From DALYDP01 sp964541635 (GTDB lineage: Bacteria > Patescibacteriota > Gracilibacteria > Peribacterales > Peribacteraceae), in assembly GCA_964541635.1 (NCBI GenBank), contig CAZIQM010000026.1, positions 1 through 16,217 on the forward strand: 16,217 nucleotides of DNA. The letters run 5' to 3'. The first letter of the stretch is position 1. Every line of letters starts with the position of its first letter. The notes under the pieces were generated by a model that made no database searches, was not told the origin of the DNA, and saw only the letters and a program-made list of their open reading frames with translations. A program made the translations under genes and the position numbers. This document shows, one piece after another, positions 1 to 6,292 of the stretch.

Positions 1-705
1 CTGGATGAGATCCAGGAACGAGAGGCCGCGGCCGATGTACTTCTTGGCGATGGAGACGACGAGGCGAAGGTTGGCCTCGGCGAGCTGCTGCTTGGCGGAG
101 GCGTCGCCCTTGCGGATGCGGCGCGCGAGTTCCACTTCCTTCTTCGCGTCGATGAGCGGCACGCGGCCGATCTCCGACAGGTACATGCGCACCGAGTCGT
201 TGGAGATTTCGAGCAAGTCGACCTCGCGCTCCTTGCGCTTCTTTTTCTTCTCTTCGTCTTCCTTGCCGCTCGAAGCGATGCCCGCCGTGGCGACCATCTG
301 CATCACGTCGCTGTCGTCGTCTTCGTCGAGCTTCTCCGCCACGCTGCCTTCGTCGGAATCCTCGTCCGTGTCGGCGTCCGAACCTTCGGCCGCTTCCTCG
401 GGCTCGTCGCTCACGATGTCCGCGAGGTCCGTCGTCTTGGCGTCTCCGCCGCCCTTGCTCTTCTTTTCCCAAATGAGCGCGTCCTTCACGTCGATGACCT
501 CGATGCCGAGGTCCGTGAAGAGCACGTAGATTTCGTCGAGGAGATCCACGTCGTCTTCCGCGTTCGGAAGCGCGCCGATGATTTCCTGGTGCGTGACGTA
601 GCGCTGTTCACGACCTTTCTTCACGAGATGGGTGATCGCCTCCGGGAACTTCTTCAAGTCGTCGTCCGACGGCTGCGCGATGAACTTTCGGGGGTGTGAG
701 GCCAT
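1..705 (-). CDS. rpoD: Primary sigma factor RpoD/SigA, N-terminal 235 residues (cut by window start)
   Basis: This is the housekeeping sigma subunit, which directs RNA polymerase to -10/-35 promoters. The frame begins at ATG 705 and runs open to base 1, so the C-terminal promoter-recognition regions (rest of 2, 3, 4) lie outside. Residues about 15-75 look like region 1.1 (the YVTHQEIIGALP stretch, then DLGIEV), which is typical of primary sigmas. Residues 170-185 (DSVRMYLSEIGRVPLI) are region 1.2, and 208-235 (LAEANLRLVVSIAKKYIGRG) are region 2.1 and the start of 2.2. Regions 1.2 and 2.1 are joined directly, without the large non-conserved insert of E. coli sigma-70. The 1.1-1.2 linker (about 85-165) is very acidic and ends in a basic KKKKRKER run. 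The gene lies directly downstream of dnaG, as in the classical macromolecular synthesis operon. No Shine-Dalgarno sequence precedes the ATG. Confidence 0.95.
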   Translation of the reverse strand, partial: MASHPRKFIAQPSDDDLKKFPEAITHLVKKGREQRYVTHQEIIGALPNAEDDVDLLDEIYVLFTDLGIEVIDVKDALIWEKKSKGGGDAKTTDLADIVSDEPEEAAEGSDADTDEDSDEGSVAEKLDEDDDSDVMQMVATAGIASSGKEDEEKKKKRKEREVDLLEISNDSVRMYLSEIGRVPLIDAKKEVELARRIRKGDASAKQQLAEANLRLVVSIAKKYIGRGLSFLDLIQ

Positions 706-743
706 AGGGAATGCGTGCGGCGGGCAAACCGCGGGGTGGCGCC

Positions 744-749
744 AGTGTA
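744..749 (-). promoter_or_regulatory. Possible rpoD -10 box (TACACT)
   Basis: On the minus strand TACACT, the same hexamer found before leuS, der, dcd and ybaB, lies 38 nt upstream of the rpoD ATG. Upstream T-rich sequence (TTTTGC about 17 nt away) gives only a weak -35. If real, rpoD would have its own promoter with a leader of about 31 nt, in addition to any readthrough from dnaG. Confidence 0.4.
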
Positions 750-813
750 GTGCAACCATTAAAGAAGCAAAAGGCCAATCGGATCGTCTCCCCGGGGCGT
801 CCGGCAGCCGAAA

Positions 814-2547
814 TCAACCGGCGATCTTCGCGAGCTTCAGGACCTGCTGGTACTGCGTGCGCAGCAGTTCTTCCTCGGCGAGCTTCCCTCCTTTGCGCGC
901 GGCCATCATGTCGCGCGTGATGTCCTGGAGCTTCCGGCGCAACGCTTCGCGGTTGGCGTTCAAACAGTTGCGGCGGATTTCGCGGGCCGCGATGCCGTCG
1001 GTCCATCCGGAGAACCCGTTTTCCTCGCAAAAGAGCAACAAAATGCGCGCGCGTTCCTGGACGTCGGGCTCGAGCGCGGAAAAATCGACCTCCCCTCCCT
1101 GCGGTATGCGCTTCACAGCTTCGTACAGCGACAGGGCAAGGCCCGCCTCGGGGGCGATCAGCTCGTCCACGAGCGCGCGCTGCGCGGGGTAGAGCATCAG
1201 CAAACCCAGCGCGAGCTCGAGCGTGGAATACGGGTTGGATCCGCCGACCACGGGAGCCGCGACCGCGTGGGCGGCCTTGGTTTTGTTCGAGGTCTCGAAC
1301 GCGTTCAAGTCTTCCTGCATCGCGGTGACGGTCGTCGACATCGCCGCGGCGGCGCGCTCCACCCACACCGCGCGTTCGGTCGCGGAGGGGATCGATTCCA
1401 GGAGCGGCAGGAGCTGCGCCAACGCCGTCCGGCGCGCGGCGGGGGACGAGAGATCCGACGCGCGGATCGCGTCGACGACGAGCTCGAGGTACGGCCGGGT
1501 TTCGGAGAGCAGCTGCTTGAGCATCTCCGGCGATTCCTGCGCTGCGTCGGCGGGGTCTTTCTGCCCAAGGGTCACGGCGTCGACGATCAGGTCGTTGCGG
1601 CTGAGGATGGGGAACGCGCGCTCGGCCGCGGCTTGCCCGGCCTTGTCGCTGTCGAGGCACAGGACCACCGTCTCGACGTAGCGCTTGAGCAGCTTCGCGT
1701 GTTCTTCCGTGAGCGCCGTCCCGCACGTGGCGACGACGTGCTTCATGCCCACGCGGTGGCACGCGAGGACGTCGAAGTAGCCTTCGACCACGATGACCTT
1801 CTTCGCCTCGCGCATGGCCTCGAGCGCGTGATGCAAGCCGAAGAGCACCGACGATTTGCGGTACAGCGGCGACTCGGCGCCGTTGAGGTACTTCGCGTCG
1901 TCGTCGCCCAACGTCCGCCCGCCGAAGCCGATGATCCTCCCCTGCCCGTCGTGGATGGGGAACATCAACCGGTTGCGGAAGCGGTCGTACGGATTGTCGT
2001 TCGCCAGGTCCTTCTGGATCGCGAGGCCGCTCAGGACGATTTCCTTGCGACTGAAGCCGGCCTTGAGCAATTGGTCGTACGTGTCGGTGAAGCCCACGGG
2101 CGACACGCCGAGCTCGAACGTCGCGATCTCCTCGGGCGTCACGCCGCGCTTCGCGAGGTAGTCGCGCGCGGGAGAGGTCGCGAGCAACTTCTTGAACTGC
2201 GTGTTCGCCGTTTCCAAACAATCGCGCAGCCGTTCCTTCTCGTCCTTCGTGGGACCGCCCTTCGGCGCGTCGGGCAGCACGATGCCGACCCGCTCGGCGA
2301 GGTCGCGGAGGGCCTGGGGGAAATCGACGTGCTCGATCTGCTGGTAGAACGTGAAGATGTCGCCGCCCTTTTGGCACGGGAAGCAGTACGCGATCCCCTT
2401 GTCGGGAGAAACCAAAAAACTCGGGTGCGTGTCGTTGTGGAACGGGCACAACCCGACGTAGTTCCTGCCCTTCTTCTGGAGCTGGGTGTAGGACCGGACG
2501 AGCTCCTCGATCGGCAAGCGCGCTTTGATGTCGGCCACGGCGTCCAT
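814..2547 (-). CDS. dnaG: DNA primase DnaG
   Basis: DnaG makes the RNA primers for replication and works with the replicative helicase. The protein is 577 aa (E. coli has 581). Residues 34-58 form the N-terminal CHC2 zinc-binding domain (C34, H37, C55, C58; LCPFH and YCFPC). The RNA polymerase core contains RNRLMFPIHDGQGRIIGFGGR at about 191-211. The TOPRIM motifs EGYFD (255-259, catalytic Glu) and LDSDKAG (298-304, metal-binding Asp residues) are intact. The last 150 or so residues are helical, as expected for the helicase-interaction domain. I chose ATG 2547 because the zinc domain then begins at the usual distance. A GTG 18 bases upstream would put the likely -10 box inside the gene. The stop is TGA, and rpoD follows after 108 bases on the same strand. 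Confidence 0.96.
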   Translation of the reverse strand: MDAVADIKARLPIEELVRSYTQLQKKGRNYVGLCPFHNDTHPSFLVSPDKGIAYCFPCQKGGDIFTFYQQIEHVDFPQALRDLAERVGIVLPDAPKGGPTKDEKERLRDCLETANTQFKKLLATSPARDYLAKRGVTPEEIATFELGVSPVGFTDTYDQLLKAGFSRKEIVLSGLAIQKDLANDNPYDRFRNRLMFPIHDGQGRIIGFGGRTLGDDDAKYLNGAESPLYRKSSVLFGLHHALEAMREAKKVIVVEGYFDVLACHRVGMKHVVATCGTALTEEHAKLLKRYVETVVLCLDSDKAGQAAAERAFPILSRNDLIVDAVTLGQKDPADAAQESPEMLKQLLSETRPYLELVVDAIRASDLSSPAARRTALAQLLPLLESIPSATERAVWVERAAAAMSTTVTAMQEDLNAFETSNKTKAAHAVAAPVVGGSNPYSTLELALGLLMLYPAQRALVDELIAPEAGLALSLYEAVKRIPQGGEVDFSALEPDVQERARILLLFCEENGFSGWTDGIAAREIRRNCLNANREALRRKLQDITRDMMAARKGGKLAEEELLRTQYQQVLKLAKIAG

Positions 2548-2556
2548 GGGAGGACC

Positions 2557-2562
2557 ACTATA
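2557..2562 (-). promoter_or_regulatory. Likely dnaG -10 box (TATAGT), near-leaderless start
   Basis: TATAGT on the minus strand ends 9 nt before the dnaG ATG, in the 27-base gap after the preceding gene. Transcription would begin within about 3 nt of the start codon. No clear -35 is visible, so the promoter may be weak or supplementary to readthrough. The sequence next to the ATG (CCTCCC) is the opposite of a Shine-Dalgarno site. Confidence 0.5.
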
Positions 2563-2574
2563 CACCGTTCGGGC

Positions 2575-3897
2575 TCAGTTGCTTGCGGCGTCCGGCGGGA
2601 TTTCCGGGGCGCCCTTGATCTCCACGCCCATGCGTTGGTACATGATCTCGACCATCTGTTCCTTCAGTTTGTTGCCCGCGCGGACGTCTTCGCCACACAC
2701 TTCGTCGGCGATGGAGAAGAGGACCGCTACGCGGTGGAAACCGTGGCGCAAGCTGAGCTCGGCCTTGCTCTTTGGCAACGAGGGTTCGATGCATTCGTCG
2801 AGGCTTAAAGTGACCCGGTCGCAATCGGTACGAAACATCTCGTCGACGACACGGACGAACTCGCCGGCGTCGGAGTGCTTCTGCCGGAGGTTGCGGGCGA
2901 ACGCGCTCGACGACTTCTTAAGCATGCCTTTCGAGAGCACGTTCGCGAGGGCGATCTCCGTTTGGACAGCCTTGCGCTCATTCGCAACGAACTGCGCGTG
3001 CGTTTCCTTCTTGCCACCCAGTTCGGCGTACGACTTGAGGATGCACGCCTGCTTCGCGAAGGTCAGGGCTGCCCATCGGTACGAAATGTCGTCGTTCAGG
3101 ATACGCATCAAGGGCATGCCGTTCGTCGCATGGTCGGTGGTATGCGTGTACTGGTCGGCGGACGTGCGCTGGTCGAGGACGATCGCGCCTGAAATAGGTC
3201 CGGAGTGGCCTTCGTACGCGTGAATGCCGTTACCCTGCATCGTGGCCCACAAGCACGTAGGAAGGAACTTCCGAAGTTCGTCGATCATCATGCACTCTTC
3301 GTCCGTCATGAGCTCGAAGTCCATGACAGCGTGCTTTTCCAGTACCGTCTGGAGGGCGTTGTCATAGAGCCTCTTCGTGTCGGAAATCGACAATTGCTTA
3401 TGATCCATTTCGTAGAGGACGCGATCGAGGTTCACGGATTGCAAACGGATGAGGAGTGCGTTCTTCACCAAGGCCGCGCGGTCCGACAAGCGCCGGACCT
3501 CCGCCCCGGTCGTACGCTTCGCGACGGCGTCCATGACGTTCGTCATGGGCGACGTGACCACCATGAACGAATCGTACGACTGCACGTAGCGTCGACCGTC
3601 TTTTTCGGGCGTGTACACCTCGGCCGATTCGACCTCACCCCACAGCGTAGCGCCGAGGAATTTCGCGCGCGTATCGGTGACGGCCCTCGTGATCGATTCG
3701 CGCACCGCGAACCACGAAGCGTCGCCGTCTTCCGTGACGAGTCCGCTGGCTTTCTTGATCACGCGCACGCGTTTGCCGTCTTCTTCAGGCAACCAAAACG
3801 CGAATTTGCCCGGCGCCATCTTCTCCTCAGGCTCCAATTTCGCCTCCGGCGGGAGGGAGTCCTTCACAAAATCTCCGAAGTTGTTGACGGATTGCAT
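2575..3897 (-). CDS. Unrecognised 440-aa cytoplasmic protein upstream of dnaG
   Basis: I do not recognise a family. The protein has no signal peptide or membrane segment and looks like a mixed, soluble, charged protein. The N-terminal 30 residues are acidic and low in order. A middle segment (about 215-255) is rich in His and Gly (GNGIHAYEGHSG, then YTHTTDHATNG), and scattered Cys residues occur in the C-terminal half. Metal binding is conceivable, but no standard motif is present. The start is set at ATG 3897; an in-frame GTG at 3906 also exists but would abut the -10 box. Codon use is visibly less G+C-rich than in dnaG or rsmF. It has its own TTGACA promoter in an AT-rich gap, plus a 13-bp palindrome over the start codon. 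It lies between rsmF and dnaG-rpoD on the same strand, with 27 bases to dnaG, so cotranscription with dnaG is possible. Confidence 0.8.
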   Translation of the reverse strand: MQSVNNFGDFVKDSLPPEAKLEPEEKMAPGKFAFWLPEEDGKRVRVIKKASGLVTEDGDASWFAVRESITRAVTDTRAKFLGATLWGEVESAEVYTPEKDGRRYVQSYDSFMVVTSPMTNVMDAVAKRTTGAEVRRLSDRAALVKNALLIRLQSVNLDRVLYEMDHKQLSISDTKRLYDNALQTVLEKHAVMDFELMTDEECMMIDELRKFLPTCLWATMQGNGIHAYEGHSGPISGAIVLDQRTSADQYTHTTDHATNGMPLMRILNDDISYRWAALTFAKQACILKSYAELGGKKETHAQFVANERKAVQTEIALANVLSKGMLKKSSSAFARNLRQKHSDAGEFVRVVDEMFRTDCDRVTLSLDECIEPSLPKSKAELSLRHGFHRVAVLFSIADEVCGEDVRAGNKLKEQMVEIMYQRMGVEIKGAPEIPPDAASN

Positions 3898-3905
3898 AGT
3901 ATGCA
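3893..3905. repeat. Perfect inverted repeat TGCATA-G-TATGCA over the start codon
   Basis: Two 6-bp arms separated by one base cover the ATG (3897-3895) and the expected transcription start of the 440-aa protein gene. The position fits a repressor operator, possibly autoregulatory. No binding protein can be named. Confidence 0.5.
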
Positions 3906-3906
3906 C

Positions 3907-3934
3907 AATTTACTATATTTTATATATTTGTCAA
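3907..3934 (-). promoter_or_regulatory. Promoter of the 440-aa protein: TTGACA, 16-bp spacer, TAAATT
   Basis: A perfect -35 TTGACA (minus strand, 3934-3929) is followed after 16 bp by TAAATT (3912-3907), which ends 9 nt before the ATG. Another possible -10, TATAGT, overlaps at 3917-3912 but has only an 11-bp spacer. The gap is very AT-rich in an otherwise G+C-rich window. The -35 directly abuts the stop codon of rsmF (3935-3937). Confidence 0.65.
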
Positions 3935-5371
3935 TTACGACTGCTGGATCATTAAACGGGGGAGATTGTTCTTCAAAATGCCTTCTTTGGCCAATCCCCG
4001 ACCGATGCAGCGCCCCTCGGCCATGAGGAGCATGTCGCCGCGGAGCGCCGGATCGCACGTCGTGTCCTTGCCGTTGAGGATGTCCTCCAGCTGCCCCGCG
4101 TCGAGCGTCAGCGTGCCTTTCGTCGCTTCGTGGCCGCGGAGCGTCGCGGTCTCGTGTGCGATGCGCACGCGTCCGTCCTTGAGCAGTTTCGCGAACGGGA
4201 GCCCGATCGAGAAGTCCTGCACCGGCAGTTTGAAATCCGAAACGCCGTAGGTCGTGAGCAGCACGTTCTCCCCGAGCTGGTAGAGGGTCTCCCCGTCGTG
4301 CAGCACGGGCGTGCCGTAGATCTCGGTGAAGAGCTCCATCGCCTCCTTGATGCGGCGGGGCGGCATGTGTTCTTCCTGCGGCTTGATCCACTCCATGTCC
4401 TCGGGATCCTTTGTCGGGGCGCGCTTCTTGAACACGACCGAGAAAAACCCTTCGGTATCGAGCGTCTGCGGCCACAGGCGGACCATCGGGTGCGCCGCGT
4501 CGGGATCGATCGATTGCTGCACGACAATCGAATCCTCGATCGGCTGCGCGGCCCACTCCCCTTCCGGCCGTTCGACCGTCACGCGGTCGCCGAAGGTTTT
4601 CAAGACCTGCAGCACGACCCCTTCGTTCTCCTCGGGCGTGAGCGTGCACGTGCTGTAGACCACCGTGCCGCCGACCTTCGCCGCGTGGATCGCGGCTTCC
4701 AGCAACTGCACCTGGAGGCGCGCCATCTTCTCGATGTTCTCGAGGCCGCAATACTCGAGCGCGTCGCTGTCCTTGCGCACGGTGCCCTGCGCGGTGCACG
4801 GCGCGTCGCACAGCACGCGGTCGAACCGCTCGGTCATGTGCTTCGCGAACCACTGCCCGACCTTCTTCGTGATCACGACGTTCGTCGCGCCGAGGCGGTG
4901 GACGTTGGACTTCAAGGTCCACAGGCGGTTTTCCTGCACGTCGTTGGCGACGACCACTCCCCTGCCACCGAGCTGGGCCGCGACCTGGGTCGTTTTGCTG
5001 CCGGGCGCCGCGCTCATGTCGAGGATCGATTCGCCGGGACGCGCCCCGAGCAACGCGGGCGGCAGCATCGACGCGGCTTCCTGCATGTAGAAACACCCGA
5101 CCTGGTGGAGCAAGTCGCGGCCGAGGGCCTTCGAGCGGTCCTCGCGTTCGATGAAAAACCCTTCCGGGCACCACGGCACGGGCGAGACATCCCATCCCCT
5201 GCCCTTCGCCGCGGCGACGAAGTCCTCCACCGACATTTTCAGCGTGTTCACGCGCAGCGACTTCCTCAAAGGTTTGGCGCTGATGTCCTTCAGCGCGGCG
5301 AGGTCCGTCCACGCGGCATACCGCTCGAACGACGAGAAATCGATGGCCGGTGACGTGCGAACCCTGTTCAC
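3935..5371 (-). CDS. rsmF: 16S rRNA (cytosine-C5)-methyltransferase, RsmF type
   Basis: This is an S-adenosylmethionine-dependent methyltransferase of the NOL1/NOP2/Sun family, which makes m5C in 16S rRNA during ribosome maturation. It is 478 aa (E. coli RsmF is 479). The SAM-binding loop is DMSAAPGSKTTQ (118-129), with an acidic ND at 143-144. The motif IV cysteine is C192 (DAPCTAQG), and the catalytic motif VI cysteine is C242 (YSTCTL). The N-terminal substrate segment LRKSLRVNTLK (35-45) is typical. The C-terminal third, ending in RCIGRGLAKEGILKNNLPR, matches the PUA-like extension of RsmF and separates it from RsmB. The start is GTG 5371, since no upstream ATG gives a better N terminus and a -10-like box lies 6 nt before it. 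The exact target cytosine cannot be read from the sequence. Confidence 0.88.
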   Translation of the reverse strand: MNRVRTSPAIDFSSFERYAAWTDLAALKDISAKPLRKSLRVNTLKMSVEDFVAAAKGRGWDVSPVPWCPEGFFIEREDRSKALGRDLLHQVGCFYMQEAASMLPPALLGARPGESILDMSAAPGSKTTQVAAQLGGRGVVVANDVQENRLWTLKSNVHRLGATNVVITKKVGQWFAKHMTERFDRVLCDAPCTAQGTVRKDSDALEYCGLENIEKMARLQVQLLEAAIHAAKVGGTVVYSTCTLTPEENEGVVLQVLKTFGDRVTVERPEGEWAAQPIEDSIVVQQSIDPDAAHPMVRLWPQTLDTEGFFSVVFKKRAPTKDPEDMEWIKPQEEHMPPRRIKEAMELFTEIYGTPVLHDGETLYQLGENVLLTTYGVSDFKLPVQDFSIGLPFAKLLKDGRVRIAHETATLRGHEATKGTLTLDAGQLEDILNGKDTTCDPALRGDMLLMAEGRCIGRGLAKEGILKNNLPRLMIQQS

Positions 5372-5377
5372 GCCGCC

Positions 5378-5383
5378 AGCATA
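5378..5383 (-). promoter_or_regulatory. Likely rsmF -10 box (TATGCT), leaderless GTG start
   Basis: TATGCT on the minus strand ends 6 nt before the GTG start codon, so the transcript would begin at or next to the GTG. A -35 is not clear (TCATAA at 17 bp). The 89-base gap is shared with the divergent promoter at 5424-5451. Confidence 0.45.
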
Positions 5384-5423
5384 CAGCGTTTTGGTCGCTT
5401 TTATGAGCCGATTTCGCCATCAC

Positions 5424-5451
5424 TTGCCACATGTAGGAAACGTCCTACGAT
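5424..5451 (+). promoter_or_regulatory. Promoter of the small tandem gene pair: TTGCCA, 16-bp spacer, TACGAT
   Basis: TTGCCA (5424-5429) and TACGAT (5446-5451) are 16 bp apart. The -10 ends 7 nt before the ATG at 5459, which implies a leaderless mRNA. A perfect inverted repeat (5433-5448) fills the spacer and overlaps the -10. Confidence 0.6.
5433..5448. repeat. Perfect inverted repeat GTAGGA-AACG-TCCTAC in the promoter spacer
   Basis: Two 6-bp arms with a 4-base centre lie between the -35 and -10 boxes and overlap three bases of the -10. This is a classical place for a repressor or MerR-like operator. The regulator is unknown; a small-protein product of the operon or the AAA+/Fis-HTH protein at 8723-9961 are only guesses. 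Confidence 0.5.
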
Positions 5452-5458
5452 AGCAGGT

Positions 5459-5917
5459 ATGCAACACGCTCCGACGACTCTCGAACGGATCATCTACGCC
5501 AACGAAGGACTCACTCCCCCTGCCGATATCTTCGCGTCGCTGAACGCCGCAACCGAGCGCGATCGTCATGTGGATTTGCTCGAAACCGAAAAAATGATCA
5601 CGCGACGCGTCCAAGCGATGCTGAAGTACGTGTTCGGCGTCTGTCAAAAAGAGCCCGAGAAAAAACCGACCGCTGAGAAAGCGACGAAAAAAATCGAACT
5701 GATCGTCGCGAGGAATGTCTCAGAAATCGCCGATCCCCAATTGTTGATTGAGGAAACGGCGCTCGACGACATGTACCAACCGGACGTCGCCGAAGCGCTT
5801 ATCAGCATGGAGGAAGCGCTGCACGAGAAAAGAGACGAAGCGAAACCGGCCTCCGGAAAAAGTACGTTGCGTGAGTTGATGGCGCACCGTTCGGAATTGG
5901 TACGCAAAGCCGCCTGA
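5459..5917 (+). CDS. Unrecognised 152-aa helical protein, first of a tandem pair
   Basis: No known family is recognised. The protein is soluble, charged and predicted mostly helical, with a Lys/Glu-rich linker at about 64-78 and no membrane segment or signal. It shares spaced, almost ungapped matches with the protein encoded immediately downstream: residues 36-58 (R..V.L.E.E.M...RVQ.....V), 82-90 (IVA.N..E) and 97-121 (IE...D...L.SM.E.L pattern). The two are probably diverged tandem duplicates. This copy has extra N- and C-terminal tails and lower G+C codon use than its neighbour. Start ATG 5459 sits 7 nt after a -10 box. Its TGA stop overlaps the next ATG by one base, so the two are almost certainly translated together and may form a heteromer (inference). 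Confidence 0.8.
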   Translation: MQHAPTTLERIIYANEGLTPPADIFASLNAATERDRHVDLLETEKMITRRVQAMLKYVFGVCQKEPEKKPTAEKATKKIELIVARNVSEIADPQLLIEETALDDMYQPDVAEALISMEEALHEKRDEAKPASGKSTLRELMAHRSELVRKAA

Positions 5918-6288
5918 TGGCACGCGAAGGGCACCATGCGACGGCGCCGGAACTGATGGAAGCTTCCTGGGAGAGGCGCGATGCGCCGAGGGACGTCCGT
6001 TTGACCGAAGCCGAGCGGATGGCTGAAGCGCGGGTCCAGCAAATCGTCACCTTCGTGCGCCGGCTTGCCCAGCAGTCCCGGGGCATGCAGGCGGTCCTTG
6101 CCGCGATGGCCGGCGAGCAATACGACCAAGAGCTGCTCGAAGCGAACATCGCGCAGATCGTCGCCGGGAACGGCCCGGAACTGGACACCTTCGTGCACAT
6201 CGAACGTTCGCTGGGTGAGCACGTGAACGCCCACGACGACCTGTCGCGCCTGCGCTCGATGATCGAGCTCCTGCGCTCGGCGCACTGA
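5917..6288 (+). CDS. Unrecognised 123-aa helical protein, second of a tandem pair
   Basis: No known family is recognised. The ATG at 5917 overlaps the preceding stop (TGATG), and there is no Shine-Dalgarno sequence, which points to termination-reinitiation coupling. The protein is predicted helical, with regions at about 28-52, 55-83 and 95-121 that look amphipathic. Residues 25-47, 81-89 and 95-119 align with residues 36-58, 82-90 and 97-121 of the upstream product. In the first block 10 of 23 positions are identical without a gap. Codon use is G+C-rich, like the housekeeping genes. The gene ends 4 bases before the convergent leuS stop, with no room for a terminator. Confidence 0.8.
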   Translation: MAREGHHATAPELMEASWERRDAPRDVRLTEAERMAEARVQQIVTFVRRLAQQSRGMQAVLAAMAGEQYDQELLEANIAQIVAGNGPELDTFVHIERSLGEHVNAHDDLSRLRSMIELLRSAH

Positions 6289-6292
6289 GCCG

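Noticed and set aside
737..744. 8-bp palindrome TGGCGCCA next to the rpoD -10 box
   Set aside because: Short G+C-rich palindromes of this length are expected by chance in this composition.
780..813. Rho-independent terminator between dnaG and rpoD
   Set aside because: CCCCGGGG and a T-rich stretch are present, but there is no stem of good length directly followed by a T run.
3897..3906. GTG 3906 as start of the 440-aa protein
   Set aside because: It directly abuts the -10 box, leaving no room for transcription initiation upstream; ATG 3897 has the 9-nt spacing seen at other genes.
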